From NCBI GenBank assembly GCA_002506175.1, contig DAXB01000029.1, positions 1 to 14,047 of the forward strand: a stretch of DNA of 14,047 bases, read 5' to 3'. How positions within the stretch are numbered: the stretch's first letter is position 1; every line of letters begins with the position of its first letter. The notes beneath the pieces were generated by a model, which was not told the origin of the DNA, made no database searches, and worked only from the letters and a program-made list of their open reading frames with translations. The position numbers were made by a program, and so were the translations under genes. Positions 7,702 to 14,021 of this stretch are shown piece by piece. The DNA is from Methanomassiliicoccaceae archaeon UBA113 (GTDB lineage Archaea > Thermoplasmatota > Thermoplasmata > Methanomassiliicoccales > Methanomethylophilaceae).

Positions 7702-8004
7702 ATGTACAAGGTAAGAATCACTGCTGTGAGAAAGACCGAATACAGGGATCTCATGGAGATCTACGAGAATCCCATCCAACATACCTGCGACATATCCGTA
7801 GGACAGGCATTCATATCAGAGAACGGCGAAAGACCTGAGGGGCTGTGCGAGAGCGCATGGGGGTCCATGGAATACTTCGTCAAGGCTCTGGCCAACGGAG
7901 AACAGGACTTCTACGACGGCTGGATGAAGAACAAGAGATCCGCGATGATCTCATGCAACGACGGCTTCAGACCGGTCAGCTTCTACATCGAAGCGATCGA
8001 GTGA
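7702..8004 (+). CDS. TIGR04076 family protein of unknown function
   Basis: This 100-residue cytoplasmic protein resembles the uncharacterised TIGR04076 family. The shared features are the N-terminal YKVRITAVRK strand, RPEGLCESAW at 45-54 and the C-terminal SCNDGFRPVSFYIEAIE. Three cysteines (Cys29, Cys49, Cys85) fall at the family's usual places and might bind a metal or take part in redox chemistry; no function is established. I chose ATG at 7702 because it gives the family's normal N-terminus. A GTG at 7645 overlapping the ppsA stop has an AGGA 7 nt upstream, but that extension would read through the terminator hairpin and does not look family-like. No Shine-Dalgarno precedes 7702, so the transcript may be leaderless or come from ppsA read-through. 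Its stop abuts the stop of the convergent gene. Confidence 0.75.
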   Translation: MYKVRITAVRKTEYRDLMEIYENPIQHTCDISVGQAFISENGERPEGLCESAWGSMEYFVKALANGEQDFYDGWMKNKRSAMISCNDGFRPVSFYIEAIE

Positions 8005-8844
8005 TCATACCTTGTCTATCAGCTTCTTGGTGATGGCCTCGGTCTCCTCGCTCGGAAGGAGCATGGTGGTGACTTCCATGAACGGGTGCTTGGTACCCTC
8101 GATGATCTTGACATCATCCAAGGACCTCAATCCCCATCTCTCGGCAGTCTTCTCCAGTCCGAATTTCACGTCATAATCATTGGGTATCAGGACGATCGCC
8201 TTGTAGGTCTTCATGCCCATCTTCTTGGCGGCCATGATCCTGTGGTGTCCGTCGACGACGATGAACCCGTTGCGCCTCTCGACGACTATCAGAGGCTCTA
8301 TCATACCTCTCTTAAGCTCGTACTGACGTCCGACCAGTTCGTCCATGTAGACCTCCTTCTGCGTTGGGATCACACGACTTACATCGATGTCCTTGTTGAC
8401 GACCTTCATCTTGATTCCGTTCTGGTCCTCAAGGAACTTCTTCACGGACATGACCTTGTGAGGACGTGACTTCTCGATCTGCGAGCGGACGATATCCAGG
8501 TTGGATATGATCCCGATGAGCTTCTTGTCCTCGTCCACGACCGGGAGGTTCCTGAGTCCGTACCTGAAGAGGATACGGGTGGCGTCGCTGAGCAGCATCG
8601 AAGGTATGGCGCAGAATGTACCTCTTTTCATGACGCTGCGGATCCTCGCGTTGGGCGTGTCCACATAACGGAGAAGCTCCTTCGCGGTGATGAATCCCAG
8701 AAGATAGCCGTTCTCCGTAACAGGGAATCCGTGGAACTCCGAGTTAGTGATCTGATCGATGGTCTCCTTGACCGTCATGTTGGGATTGACGGTCATAACC
8801 TTGCGGACCATGTAATCTCCGACCGTGGGCTTGTCTTCTGTCAT
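8005..8844 (-). CDS. CBS-pair and ParB-like (DGHHR) domain protein
   Basis: This 279-residue protein has two N-terminal CBS motifs, at about 8-60 (VMTVNPNMTVKETI to GFITAKEL) and 70-122 (GTFCAIPSMLLSDA to GIISNLDIV). CBS pairs usually sense adenine nucleotides. A ParB/sulfiredoxin-like domain follows at about 150-250, with VGRQYELKRG, EPLIVVERR and the signature DGHHRIMAA at 198-206. Archaeal proteins of this architecture are often annotated as partition proteins. However, the ParB-like fold also includes the ADP-dependent free serine kinase of Thermococcus, so a nucleotide-regulated metabolic role is possible. The C-terminal FMEVTTMLLPSEETEAITKKL may be a helix or dimerisation tail. A TTATTATTATTA tract about 28 nt upstream suggests a nearly leaderless transcript. 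No DNA-binding helix-turn-helix of classical ParB is evident. Confidence 0.85.
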   Translation of the reverse strand: MTEDKPTVGDYMVRKVMTVNPNMTVKETIDQITNSEFHGFPVTENGYLLGFITAKELLRYVDTPNARIRSVMKRGTFCAIPSMLLSDATRILFRYGLRNLPVVDEDKKLIGIISNLDIVRSQIEKSRPHKVMSVKKFLEDQNGIKMKVVNKDIDVSRVIPTQKEVYMDELVGRQYELKRGMIEPLIVVERRNGFIVVDGHHRIMAAKKMGMKTYKAIVLIPNDYDVKFGLEKTAERWGLRSLDDVKIIEGTKHPFMEVTTMLLPSEETEAITKKLIDKV

Positions 8845-8865
8845 ACATAGTAATCTGTCGGCGTG

Positions 8866-8880
8866 GTAATAATAATAACG
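8866..8880 (-). promoter_or_regulatory. Probable promoter of the CBS-ParB gene
   Basis: The minus strand reads GTTATTATTATTACC, centred about 28 nt before the ATG. A TATA-like element there would start transcription a few bases before the start codon, consistent with the lack of a Shine-Dalgarno. It is low in sequence specificity. Confidence 0.4.
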
Positions 8881-8960
8881 TACTCCAGCGGCATTTCCTG
8901 ATGATATCCTGCCGTTATCGATTACTTCACACCCATGAAATCCTCCGTTTCATAGACAAC

Positions 8961-8968
8961 CTATAAAG
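8961..8968 (+). promoter_or_regulatory. TATA box of the mrp operon
   Basis: The sequence ctataaag sits about 25 nt before 8990, where transcription should begin. That places GAGGA (8993-8997) in the leader and makes ATG 9004, not the upstream in-frame GTG 8977, the likely start of mrp. A 6-bp inverted repeat (atgaaa 8935-8940, tttcat 8948-8953) lies just upstream and could be an operator. Confidence 0.6.
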
Positions 8969-9003
8969 ACAGGTCTGTGGATTCGAAGTCAAGAGGAATA
9001 AAG

Positions 9004-9834
9004 ATGACGGGCGCACCCCTTCTCACGGAAGAGTCGATCCAACAGCAGACCAAGCTGAAGGACACACTCGGCAAGATCAAGCATGTAATCATAGTCATGA
9101 GCGGAAAGGGAGGAGTCGGAAAGAGTACGGTCTCCTCCAACCTCGCGATGTCTCTCTCCATGATGGGATACCAGACAGGTATCATGGACATCGATATCAC
9201 CGGACCCAACATCCCCAAGATGTTCGGAGTCGAGAACGAGCAGCTCATGGCAGACGAGAACAGGCTACTCGTGCCGATAGAGGTACCTCCATCCCTCAAG
9301 ATCATGTCTATGGCATTCCTGCTCCCCAACAAGGACACACCTGTCATGTGGAGAGGACCTGTCAAGATGGGAGCCATCCAGCAGTTCATCGAGGATGTCA
9401 ACTGGGGCAACCTCGACTATCTCGTGGTCGATATGCCTCCCGGAACCGGAGACGAAGCCCTGTCCATCGTGCAGCTCGTCCCCAAGGCAGACGGAATGGT
9501 CATCGTCACAACCCCTCAGGACGTCGCATTGCTCGACAGCAGGAAATCCCTGGTGTTCGGAGCCGAGACCAAGATCCCCATTATCGGAATCATCGAAAAC
9601 ATGAGCGGATTCGTCTGCCCCCACTGCGGAGAGGTCACCAACATCTTCAAATCCGGAGGGGGAGAGGCGACAGCCAAAGATCTGAACGTCCAGTTCCTCG
9701 GACGCATCCCGATCGAACCTGGAATCGTCGAGTGCGGAGACGGCGGAATGCCCGTTGTCGTCAAGTACCCCGATTCCGCATCCTCGAAGGCCTTCAAAGG
9801 AATCGTAGACAAGATTGTCAAAACGGTCGAGTGA
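9004..9834 (+). CDS. mrp: Mrp/NBP35/ApbC-family Fe-S cluster carrier ATPase
   Basis: This 276-residue P-loop ATPase of the SIMIBI/MinD group is expected to bind and deliver Fe-S clusters to apoproteins in the cytoplasm. The deviant Walker A SGKGGVGKST is at 33-42, DIDITGPNIPKMFG at 62-75, the Walker B-like VVDMPPGTGDE at 141-151, and CPHC at 205-208, the cysteine pair that bridges a cluster between two subunits. I chose ATG 9004 because GAGGA lies 6 nt upstream and the TATA box at 8961-8968 puts the transcript start after the GTG at 8977. The next gene starts 1 nt after the stop, so the two form an operon. Its neighbour suggests a role in metallo-cofactor assembly; the client proteins cannot be told from sequence. 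Confidence 0.93.
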   Translation: MTGAPLLTEESIQQQTKLKDTLGKIKHVIIVMSGKGGVGKSTVSSNLAMSLSMMGYQTGIMDIDITGPNIPKMFGVENEQLMADENRLLVPIEVPPSLKIMSMAFLLPNKDTPVMWRGPVKMGAIQQFIEDVNWGNLDYLVVDMPPGTGDEALSIVQLVPKADGMVIVTTPQDVALLDSRKSLVFGAETKIPIIGIIENMSGFVCPHCGEVTNIFKSGGGEATAKDLNVQFLGRIPIEPGIVECGDGGMPVVVKYPDSASSKAFKGIVDKIVKTVE

Positions 9835-9835
9835 G

Positions 9836-10171
9836 ATGATAATAGTCGCAGTCTCCGAAGGGGAGACGTTGGACTCATACGTGGCCGAGGACTTCGGCCA
9901 CGCGCCCTTCTTCCTCGTGGTCGATTCCGATACTTTGGATTACCATGTGATCGAGAATGAGTTCGCCGATTCACCCGAAGGAGCCGGAGTGGCCGTCGCC
10001 AAGGCCATAACTACTCTGAAGGCGGATGCGGTCCTCACCGGAGGAATCGGGATGCACGGCATTCAGATCCTCCAGCAGGCCGGGATAAAGGTTTCTTATG
10101 ATGAGGAAGGGACGATCGAACAGTGCATCGTAGACTTCCTCAGAAGGTGCGCGAACAACCGCGCAGGATGA
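9836..10171 (+). CDS. NifX/NifB-C-terminal-like protein (dinitrogenase Fe-Mo cofactor domain)
   Basis: This 111-residue protein is a single dinitrogenase iron-molybdenum cofactor biosynthesis domain. Matching features are the N-terminal MIIVAVSEG strand, the AEDFGHAPFFLVVD segment at 17-30, and ADAVLTGGIGMHGIQILQQAGIKV at 64-86. In the family the domain binds Fe-S or Fe-Mo precursors, and stand-alone members are common in anaerobes that lack nitrogenase. The ATG is 1 nt after the mrp stop, with the ribosome binding site probably inside the end of mrp. A longer open frame from 9815 would overlap mrp and lacks support. Pairing with Mrp suggests Fe-S or metal-cofactor handling. No nitrogenase genes are in view, so a role in nitrogen fixation is not implied. 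The stop abuts that of the convergent gene. Confidence 0.85.
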   Translation: MIIVAVSEGETLDSYVAEDFGHAPFFLVVDSDTLDYHVIENEFADSPEGAGVAVAKAITTLKADAVLTGGIGMHGIQILQQAGIKVSYDEEGTIEQCIVDFLRRCANNRAG

Positions 10172-10447
10172 TCAGTTCTCTTTTATGTCCTCTTCGTCTG
10201 GATCGTACTCGAGAACCTCATCATCCACTCTGGTTTTAGACTGACGAATTGCGCAGATTATGGAATCCCAGCAGACCCATGTCTCATCTCTGAAATGATT
10301 GTCCGATTTCACCGGGACGATCTTGTTGGTCTCCTCATCGAACTCCGATGCAACGGAGTAACGGAAGAGGATGTTGAGCCTGTTTCCGCCGTGTCCCATA
10401 TATCTGGCAAACTTGTGAAGATCGTCGTATCTGTCTGTCCACATCAT
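10172..10447 (-). CDS. Unrecognised 91-residue acidic protein at the end of the mtxX-que operon
   Basis: I do not recognise this protein. It has no signal peptide or membrane segment. The N-terminal half is basic-aromatic (DLHKFARYMGHGGNRLNILF at 9-28). Trp57, Trp60, Cys59 and Cys65 cluster in the middle. The last 20 residues are strongly acidic (VLEYDPDEEDIKE). I chose ATG 10447 because the AGGTGA at 10453-10458 gives 5-nt spacing; the upstream in-frame GTG 10456 lies inside that ribosome binding site. The start is 12 nt after the queE stop, so the gene is probably transcribed with mtxX-queDCE. It could belong to that pathway or be a passenger. Its own Shine-Dalgarno and its place in the operon support it as a real gene. 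Confidence 0.7.
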   Translation of the reverse strand: MMWTDRYDDLHKFARYMGHGGNRLNILFRYSVASEFDEETNKIVPVKSDNHFRDETWVCWDSIICAIRQSKTRVDDEVLEYDPDEEDIKEN

Positions 10448-10459
10448 TGTATTCACCTT

Positions 10460-11086
10460 TCAAACCGATTTCCTATCGCCCCAGATTATCTTGTGGAGCT
10501 GCGGGAGCACCCTTGCATCGATACCGCTCGAAAGAACTTTTCCTACGAGCCACTCGAGCCTGTCGGTTCCTCCGACCGGCCCGAATATGATGTTCGTATA
10601 TACAGGGTGCTCTTCTAGGAATCCGACGGCGAAATCGAAGTCCGTCTGATCCTTCACGATAAATTTGAGCTGATCTTTCTTAGACAGGTGCTCCAGATTT
10701 GAAACCAGCATCCTATCCGTCATACCCGAAGAAGGGCATTTTACGTCCATGCTGATGAGCATCAGAGGAGATACGGGAACATCCTTGAGGTCGACCGAAC
10801 CGTTGGTCTCGAGAACAACCTGCTTCCCCGCAGCCATGAGCCTTCTGAGGAGATCCGGCATCTCTTCCTGAAGAAGGGGTTCGCCCCCGGTGACACAAAC
10901 ATGCTTGGCATCGCCCACCGCGACCATGATGTCAGAAACCGACATCTCGTTACCGCCGTCCATAGAGTACTGCGTATCGCACCATGAGCAACGCAGATTG
11001 CATCCTACCGTCCTGACGAAGACGGTGGGGACGCCCATCATCAGGCCCTCGCCCTGAATGGATCTGAAAATCTCACATATCTTCAT
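10460..11086 (-). CDS. queE: 7-carboxy-7-deazaguanine synthase (radical SAM)
   Basis: This 208-residue radical SAM enzyme converts 6-carboxy-5,6,7,8-tetrahydropterin to 7-carboxy-7-deazaguanine, the second pterin-derived step toward preQ0. The cluster motif CNLRCSWC (Cys29, Cys33, Cys36) is the CxxxCxxC of radical SAM enzymes. FRSIQGEGLMMGVPTVFVR at 7-25, VTGGEPLLQ at 65-73, LETNGS at 92-97 and the C-terminal QLHKIIWG at 196-203 are QueE hallmarks. The ATG at 11086 gives the canonical MKICEIFRSIQGEG start and overlaps the end of queC by 14 nt, so translation is likely coupled. The longer frame to 11149 simply lies within queC. In an archaeon the product feeds archaeosine at position 15 of tRNA. 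Confidence 0.95.
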   Translation of the reverse strand: MKICEIFRSIQGEGLMMGVPTVFVRTVGCNLRCSWCDTQYSMDGGNEMSVSDIMVAVGDAKHVCVTGGEPLLQEEMPDLLRRLMAAGKQVVLETNGSVDLKDVPVSPLMLISMDVKCPSSGMTDRMLVSNLEHLSKKDQLKFIVKDQTDFDFAVGFLEEHPVYTNIIFGPVGGTDRLEWLVGKVLSSGIDARVLPQLHKIIWGDRKSV

Positions 11087-11747
11087 AAGGGATCTCGTCC
11101 TTGAATCCTGCTTCCTTGAATCCTGCCAGCCTGAGCCTGCATGAATCACAGTGTCCGCACGCCTTCTCTCCGCCGTTGTAGCATGACCATGTGAGGTGGA
11201 GCGGCGCCCCCAGCCTCTTTCCCCTTCTGACGATGTCCGCCTTGGAATCCATACCTATGGGAGTGACGATCTGGATCGGATGTCCCTCCACACCGGCCTT
11301 CGTTCCCTTGGAGAGCATCTCTTGGAAAGACTGTATGAACTGCGGGGTACAATCCGGGTATCCCGAGTAATCCACTGCGTTGACTCCGATGTAGATCCTG
11401 TCCGCATCGATGGACTCGCACAGTCCTGCTGCGATGCTTAGGAAGACTATGTTCCTGGCCGGGACATAGGTCACCGGGATCTCGTCGCTGAGCTCTCCCT
11501 CGCGATCCATCGGGACATCTATGTCCTTCCTGGTAAGTGCGGAACGGAAAGAACTGAGGTTGAGGTCGATGATCACATGGTTCACATTGTAATGCTTGCA
11601 GACATTGGCTGCGGATTCGAGCTCCTTCGTGTGCCTCTGCCCGTACCTGAAGCTGATGGCGGTGGGTTCGCATCCATCGGCGATGGCTTGTGCGAGACAT
11701 GTGGTCGAATCCAATCCCCCTGACAAGAGGACCACGGCTTTGGGCAT
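11073..11747 (-). CDS. queC: 7-cyano-7-deazaguanine (preQ0) synthase
   Basis: This 224-residue ATP-dependent enzyme turns 7-carboxy-7-deazaguanine and ammonia into preQ0. The PP-loop SGGLDSTTCLAQA is at 9-21, with SFRYGQRHTKEL at 32-43, VPARN at 95-99 and the conserved NAVDYSGYPDC at 123-133. A C-terminal zinc site is formed by Cys189, Cys197, Cys200 and Cys203 (CYNGGEKACGHCDSC). I chose ATG 11747 because AGAGGT lies 6 nt upstream and the family begins KAVVLLSGG; the frame is open further upstream. The start shares one base with the queD stop (TGATG). Together with queD and queE it completes the route from 7,8-dihydroneopterin triphosphate to preQ0. The GTP cyclohydrolase step is not in this window. 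Confidence 0.96.
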   Translation of the reverse strand: MPKAVVLLSGGLDSTTCLAQAIADGCEPTAISFRYGQRHTKELESAANVCKHYNVNHVIIDLNLSSFRSALTRKDIDVPMDREGELSDEIPVTYVPARNIVFLSIAAGLCESIDADRIYIGVNAVDYSGYPDCTPQFIQSFQEMLSKGTKAGVEGHPIQIVTPIGMDSKADIVRRGKRLGAPLHLTWSCYNGGEKACGHCDSCRLRLAGFKEAGFKDEIPYEDM

Positions 11748-12220
11748 CACAATACCTCTGTGTACCATGCCGTCTGTCCGCGCTCCTCATCGAGCCCGAT
11801 GGAGACGGATCTGACGTTATCGGGGAACTCTATCTCCCTAACCATGCGGAGCGTCATCATCTTGCTCATCTCCTCAGCCGTGGTGGTCGGGACGTCAAGC
11901 AGGGTGACATCGCACCTGGGGAACACGTATCTCTTTCCGTCGCACAATGCTTCGACGGATTCGTCCGTGACATTGAGGCTGACATCCTTGGATTTGGTGG
12001 GAAGGAGGGTCTTGTGGTCGACCTCGTCTATCATCTCCTTCAGCTTCTTCTTCAATACGACGAAATCCATGATCATGCCCTCTGCCCCGATATCTCCCTC
12101 GAGTCTGAGGCGGACGATGTACGAGTGTCCGTGGAGCCTGGAACACTTCTCGTGCCTAGGTATGAAGTGGCATGCAGAGAACCTGATTCCCGCATAGCCT
12201 CCGTCTATCTCTAGATACAT
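11747..12220 (-). CDS. queD: 6-carboxy-5,6,7,8-tetrahydropterin synthase (QueD/PTPS family)
   Basis: This 157-residue member of the 6-pyruvoyltetrahydropterin synthase family makes 6-carboxytetrahydropterin from dihydroneopterin triphosphate. The zinc ligands are His18 (SACHFIP), His30 and His32 (LHGHSY). Cys26 in HEKCSRLHGH is the catalytic cysteine. DHKTLL at 68-73 and Glu116 or Glu117 in PTTTAEEMS complete the site. I chose ATG 12220: the GGAGG of the mtxX end is 7 nt away, whereas for ATG 12226 the gap is 1 nt. The mtxX stop lies between that site and this start, as in porD/porA. Context with queC and queE makes QueD, rather than another PTPS paralogue, the best call. Confidence 0.93.
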   Translation of the reverse strand: MYLEIDGGYAGIRFSACHFIPRHEKCSRLHGHSYIVRLRLEGDIGAEGMIMDFVVLKKKLKEMIDEVDHKTLLPTKSKDVSLNVTDESVEALCDGKRYVFPRCDVTLLDVPTTTAEEMSKMMTLRMVREIEFPDNVRSVSIGLDEERGQTAWYTEVL

Positions 12221-12222
12221 TC

Positions 12223-12966
12223 TCATTCCTCCGTTAATCTCATCGCCAATGCGATGGAATCAGTGTAATCTGTCTTCACCCTGGATGTGTCGATGAAGAC
12301 CTTGTCTATGTTCACAATGGGTGCGCCCAGAGCCTTTGCCCCTCCGATGAAATGGAGGGTTCTGAATATTATGTTGCCCGTGATCCCTTCCGGAGCAATC
12401 AGGATGTCCGCCTTGTTCACGGCATCCTCTATGAGGATCTGGCAGTGATATGCATCATACCCTTCGTCCTGGAGGGTCTTGGAGATTTCGCGAGCGTTGG
12501 CGATGGACCTGTCAACGGCCTTGCATCTTCCGACATCCTCGCATCTTCCTCCGGACATCACAGCAATCTTCTCCCCCAGACCGACCCTCTTGGCCATCGC
12601 GACGGACTTCCTGGCAAGCTCTGCCCTCTGTCCGACGGTCCATCCCTCGTCTATACCGACCGGGGCCATAATAATCATCTTTCCGCTGAGCAGCTCAAGG
12701 AATACTATCCTCTCCAGAGCCGTTACTCCCAGTTTCTTCTTGAGGATGGGAAGCAAAACCGATGACGACATGTCACCGCGTATAGCCGCATCGATCCTGC
12801 CTTCCGCAAGATCGTCCGCGAGCTTCTCTGGATCGTCATAGATCCTCACATCATACTGCTTCATCGCCTCAACGCTTCTCTCCACGTTTCCCGCATCGGT
12901 GCCGCGCCCTATTCCGACACGCACCTTCGGCAAATCACTCGAGAGAAGAGATTCCGTGGTGAACAT
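12223..12966 (-). CDS. mtxX: Methanogenesis marker protein 4 (MtxX family)
   Basis: This 247-residue protein matches the methanogenesis marker 4/MtxX family, which is largely confined to methanogens and related to the phosphate acetyl/butyryltransferase fold. Recognisable parts are KVRVGIGRGTDAGNV at 14-28, DAAIRGDMSSSVLLPILKK at 59-77, and the PTA-like ILIAPEGITGNIIFRTLHFIGGAKALGAPI at 188-217. Older annotations call it a putative methyltransferase; its reaction is unproven. The start ATG 12966 has CGAGG 4 nt upstream and a TATA box at about 12988-12999, so the leader is very short. It heads an operon with queD, queC, queE and a small protein. It is direct evidence that the host is a methanogen. 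Confidence 0.85.
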   Translation of the reverse strand: MFTTESLLSSDLPKVRVGIGRGTDAGNVERSVEAMKQYDVRIYDDPEKLADDLAEGRIDAAIRGDMSSSVLLPILKKKLGVTALERIVFLELLSGKMIIMAPVGIDEGWTVGQRAELARKSVAMAKRVGLGEKIAVMSGGRCEDVGRCKAVDRSIANAREISKTLQDEGYDAYHCQILIEDAVNKADILIAPEGITGNIIFRTLHFIGGAKALGAPIVNIDKVFIDTSRVKTDYTDSIALAMRLTEE

Positions 12967-12987
12967 AATACCTCGATGGAATCCTAC

Positions 12988-12999
12988 TTAATATAATTA
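12988..12999 (-). promoter_or_regulatory. Probable TATA box of the mtxX-queDCE operon
   Basis: The minus strand reads TAATTATATTAA, the only AT-rich run in the 44-bp gap between dph2 and mtxX. Initiation about 25 nt on would fall near 12968, right at the start codon. It implies that mtxX can be transcribed separately from dph2. Confidence 0.5.
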
Positions 13000-13010
13000 G
13001 TACAGAAGGC

Positions 13011-14021
13011 TTACTGGCAGAATCTGTTTGGACAATTGGACGGTGTGATCTGATCAAACCTGTAATCGTCCCAGGTTCTGTCTCCGAGCACTATCTCAAG
13101 CTCCGGGACAGTGAGCATCGGATGATCATACCTTGCGGAATCATCCATCGCGACACGCGGGCAAGCGGTGTTGACATAGGCATCCACACGGTAAGCCATC
13201 AGGGACATCGGAGTTATCTCCTCCATGACAGCTTTGTAAGCCTTCTTGCCGTGGGATCTGATAAGATCGATCACCCTGTCAGCCTCTGCGGAACGGTTCT
13301 GTCCCACTTTACTGCATACGATCACCAAGAAACTGTCCGCATCCTTTGCGGTCTGTATAGCGGCGAACCTTCTTCTGAGGATCCTGTCCCTTGTCTCGGA
13401 CATGTTCCTGAGCTCGGATGTCACCGGATTGAAAACGAATACCTCCTTCTTCACGCCGAAAGCTGCTGCGAGAGGATGGAAATCACCCTCGCCGATGAAC
13501 AGAAACGCATCGACATCATCCAGAACGGCTTCTGCCGAGCTGCTGTTGCATCCGAGGACCTGACCCGGATAACATATCCTGTCATCTCCTTTGCCTATGA
13601 ACGCCTTCCTGCCCGTACTCTCCAGAACCGATGCCATCTCCGGAATCAGGTCCAGATACTGGATGGTTGCCAGAAGGCCTATCCTCTCCGGAATGTCTTT
13701 GAGGCAACCGACGGAAGATGCGTCCAAACCTATCTCAGAGCGGGACTCGACGTACAGAACGTTATGATCGTCCCCCTGAGACGGAATCGGAGAATGGCCG
13801 AAATGAACCAACGCGTCAGCCAAACCGTGATAATCGAAAAGATCGCAGGCCCCATAACACGGGAAACCTATGATTAGAACTTTCACCCCCGTCCTCTCGG
13901 ACAGGTAATCGGAGATTTCAGTCGCCCTGATCTTCAGACCTTCGGGCAACTGGAGAGCGACGGAGGAATATCCTCCGTCGCGGATCCACGCAACGATGTT
14001 ATCCAATTCGAAATTGAACAT
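13011..14021 (-). CDS. dph2: Diphthamide synthase subunit Dph2 (2-(3-amino-3-carboxypropyl)histidine synthase)
   Basis: This 336-residue archaeal Dph2 performs the first step of diphthamide synthesis, transferring the 3-amino-3-carboxypropyl group of SAM to a histidine of elongation factor 2 by an atypical radical mechanism. Three well-spaced cysteines bind the 4Fe-4S cluster: Cys59 (CYGACD), Cys158 (GQVLGCN) and Cys287 (NTACPRVAMDD), one per domain, matching the archaeal homodimer enzyme. The N-terminus with VALQLPEGLK at 21-30 and length of about 340 residues are typical. ATG 14021 is the first in-frame start in this window that gives a normal N-terminus; no strong ribosome binding site is visible. 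It is the only gene in the window ending in TAA, and its own promoter is beyond the edge or within the last 26 bases. Confidence 0.95.
   Translation of the reverse strand: MFNFELDNIVAWIRDGGYSSVALQLPEGLKIRATEISDYLSERTGVKVLIIGFPCYGACDLFDYHGLADALVHFGHSPIPSQGDDHNVLYVESRSEIGLDASSVGCLKDIPERIGLLATIQYLDLIPEMASVLESTGRKAFIGKGDDRICYPGQVLGCNSSSAEAVLDDVDAFLFIGEGDFHPLAAAFGVKKEVFVFNPVTSELRNMSETRDRILRRRFAAIQTAKDADSFLVIVCSKVGQNRSAEADRVIDLIRSHGKKAYKAVMEEITPMSLMAYRVDAYVNTACPRVAMDDSARYDHPMLTVPELEIVLGDRTWDDYRFDQITPSNCPNRFCQ

Noticed and set aside
8925..8947. Tiny minus-strand ORF (MGVK) preceded by GGAGGA upstream of the CBS-ParB gene
   Set aside because: Only four codons; the apparent site is part of a short inverted repeat and lies upstream of the predicted transcript start. 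Probably chance.
8977..9003. GTG at 8977 as the mrp start
   Set aside because: It lies upstream of the transcript start predicted from the TATA box at 8961-8968 and lacks a good ribosome binding site. ATG 9004 has GAGGA at 6-nt spacing.
11690..12214. 174-codon plus-strand frame opposite queD
   Set aside because: Antisense to a gene with zinc and catalytic residues in place; no start signals or family match.
13122..13877. 251-codon plus-strand frame opposite dph2
   Set aside because: Antisense to dph2, which has all three cluster cysteines; the translation looks random.
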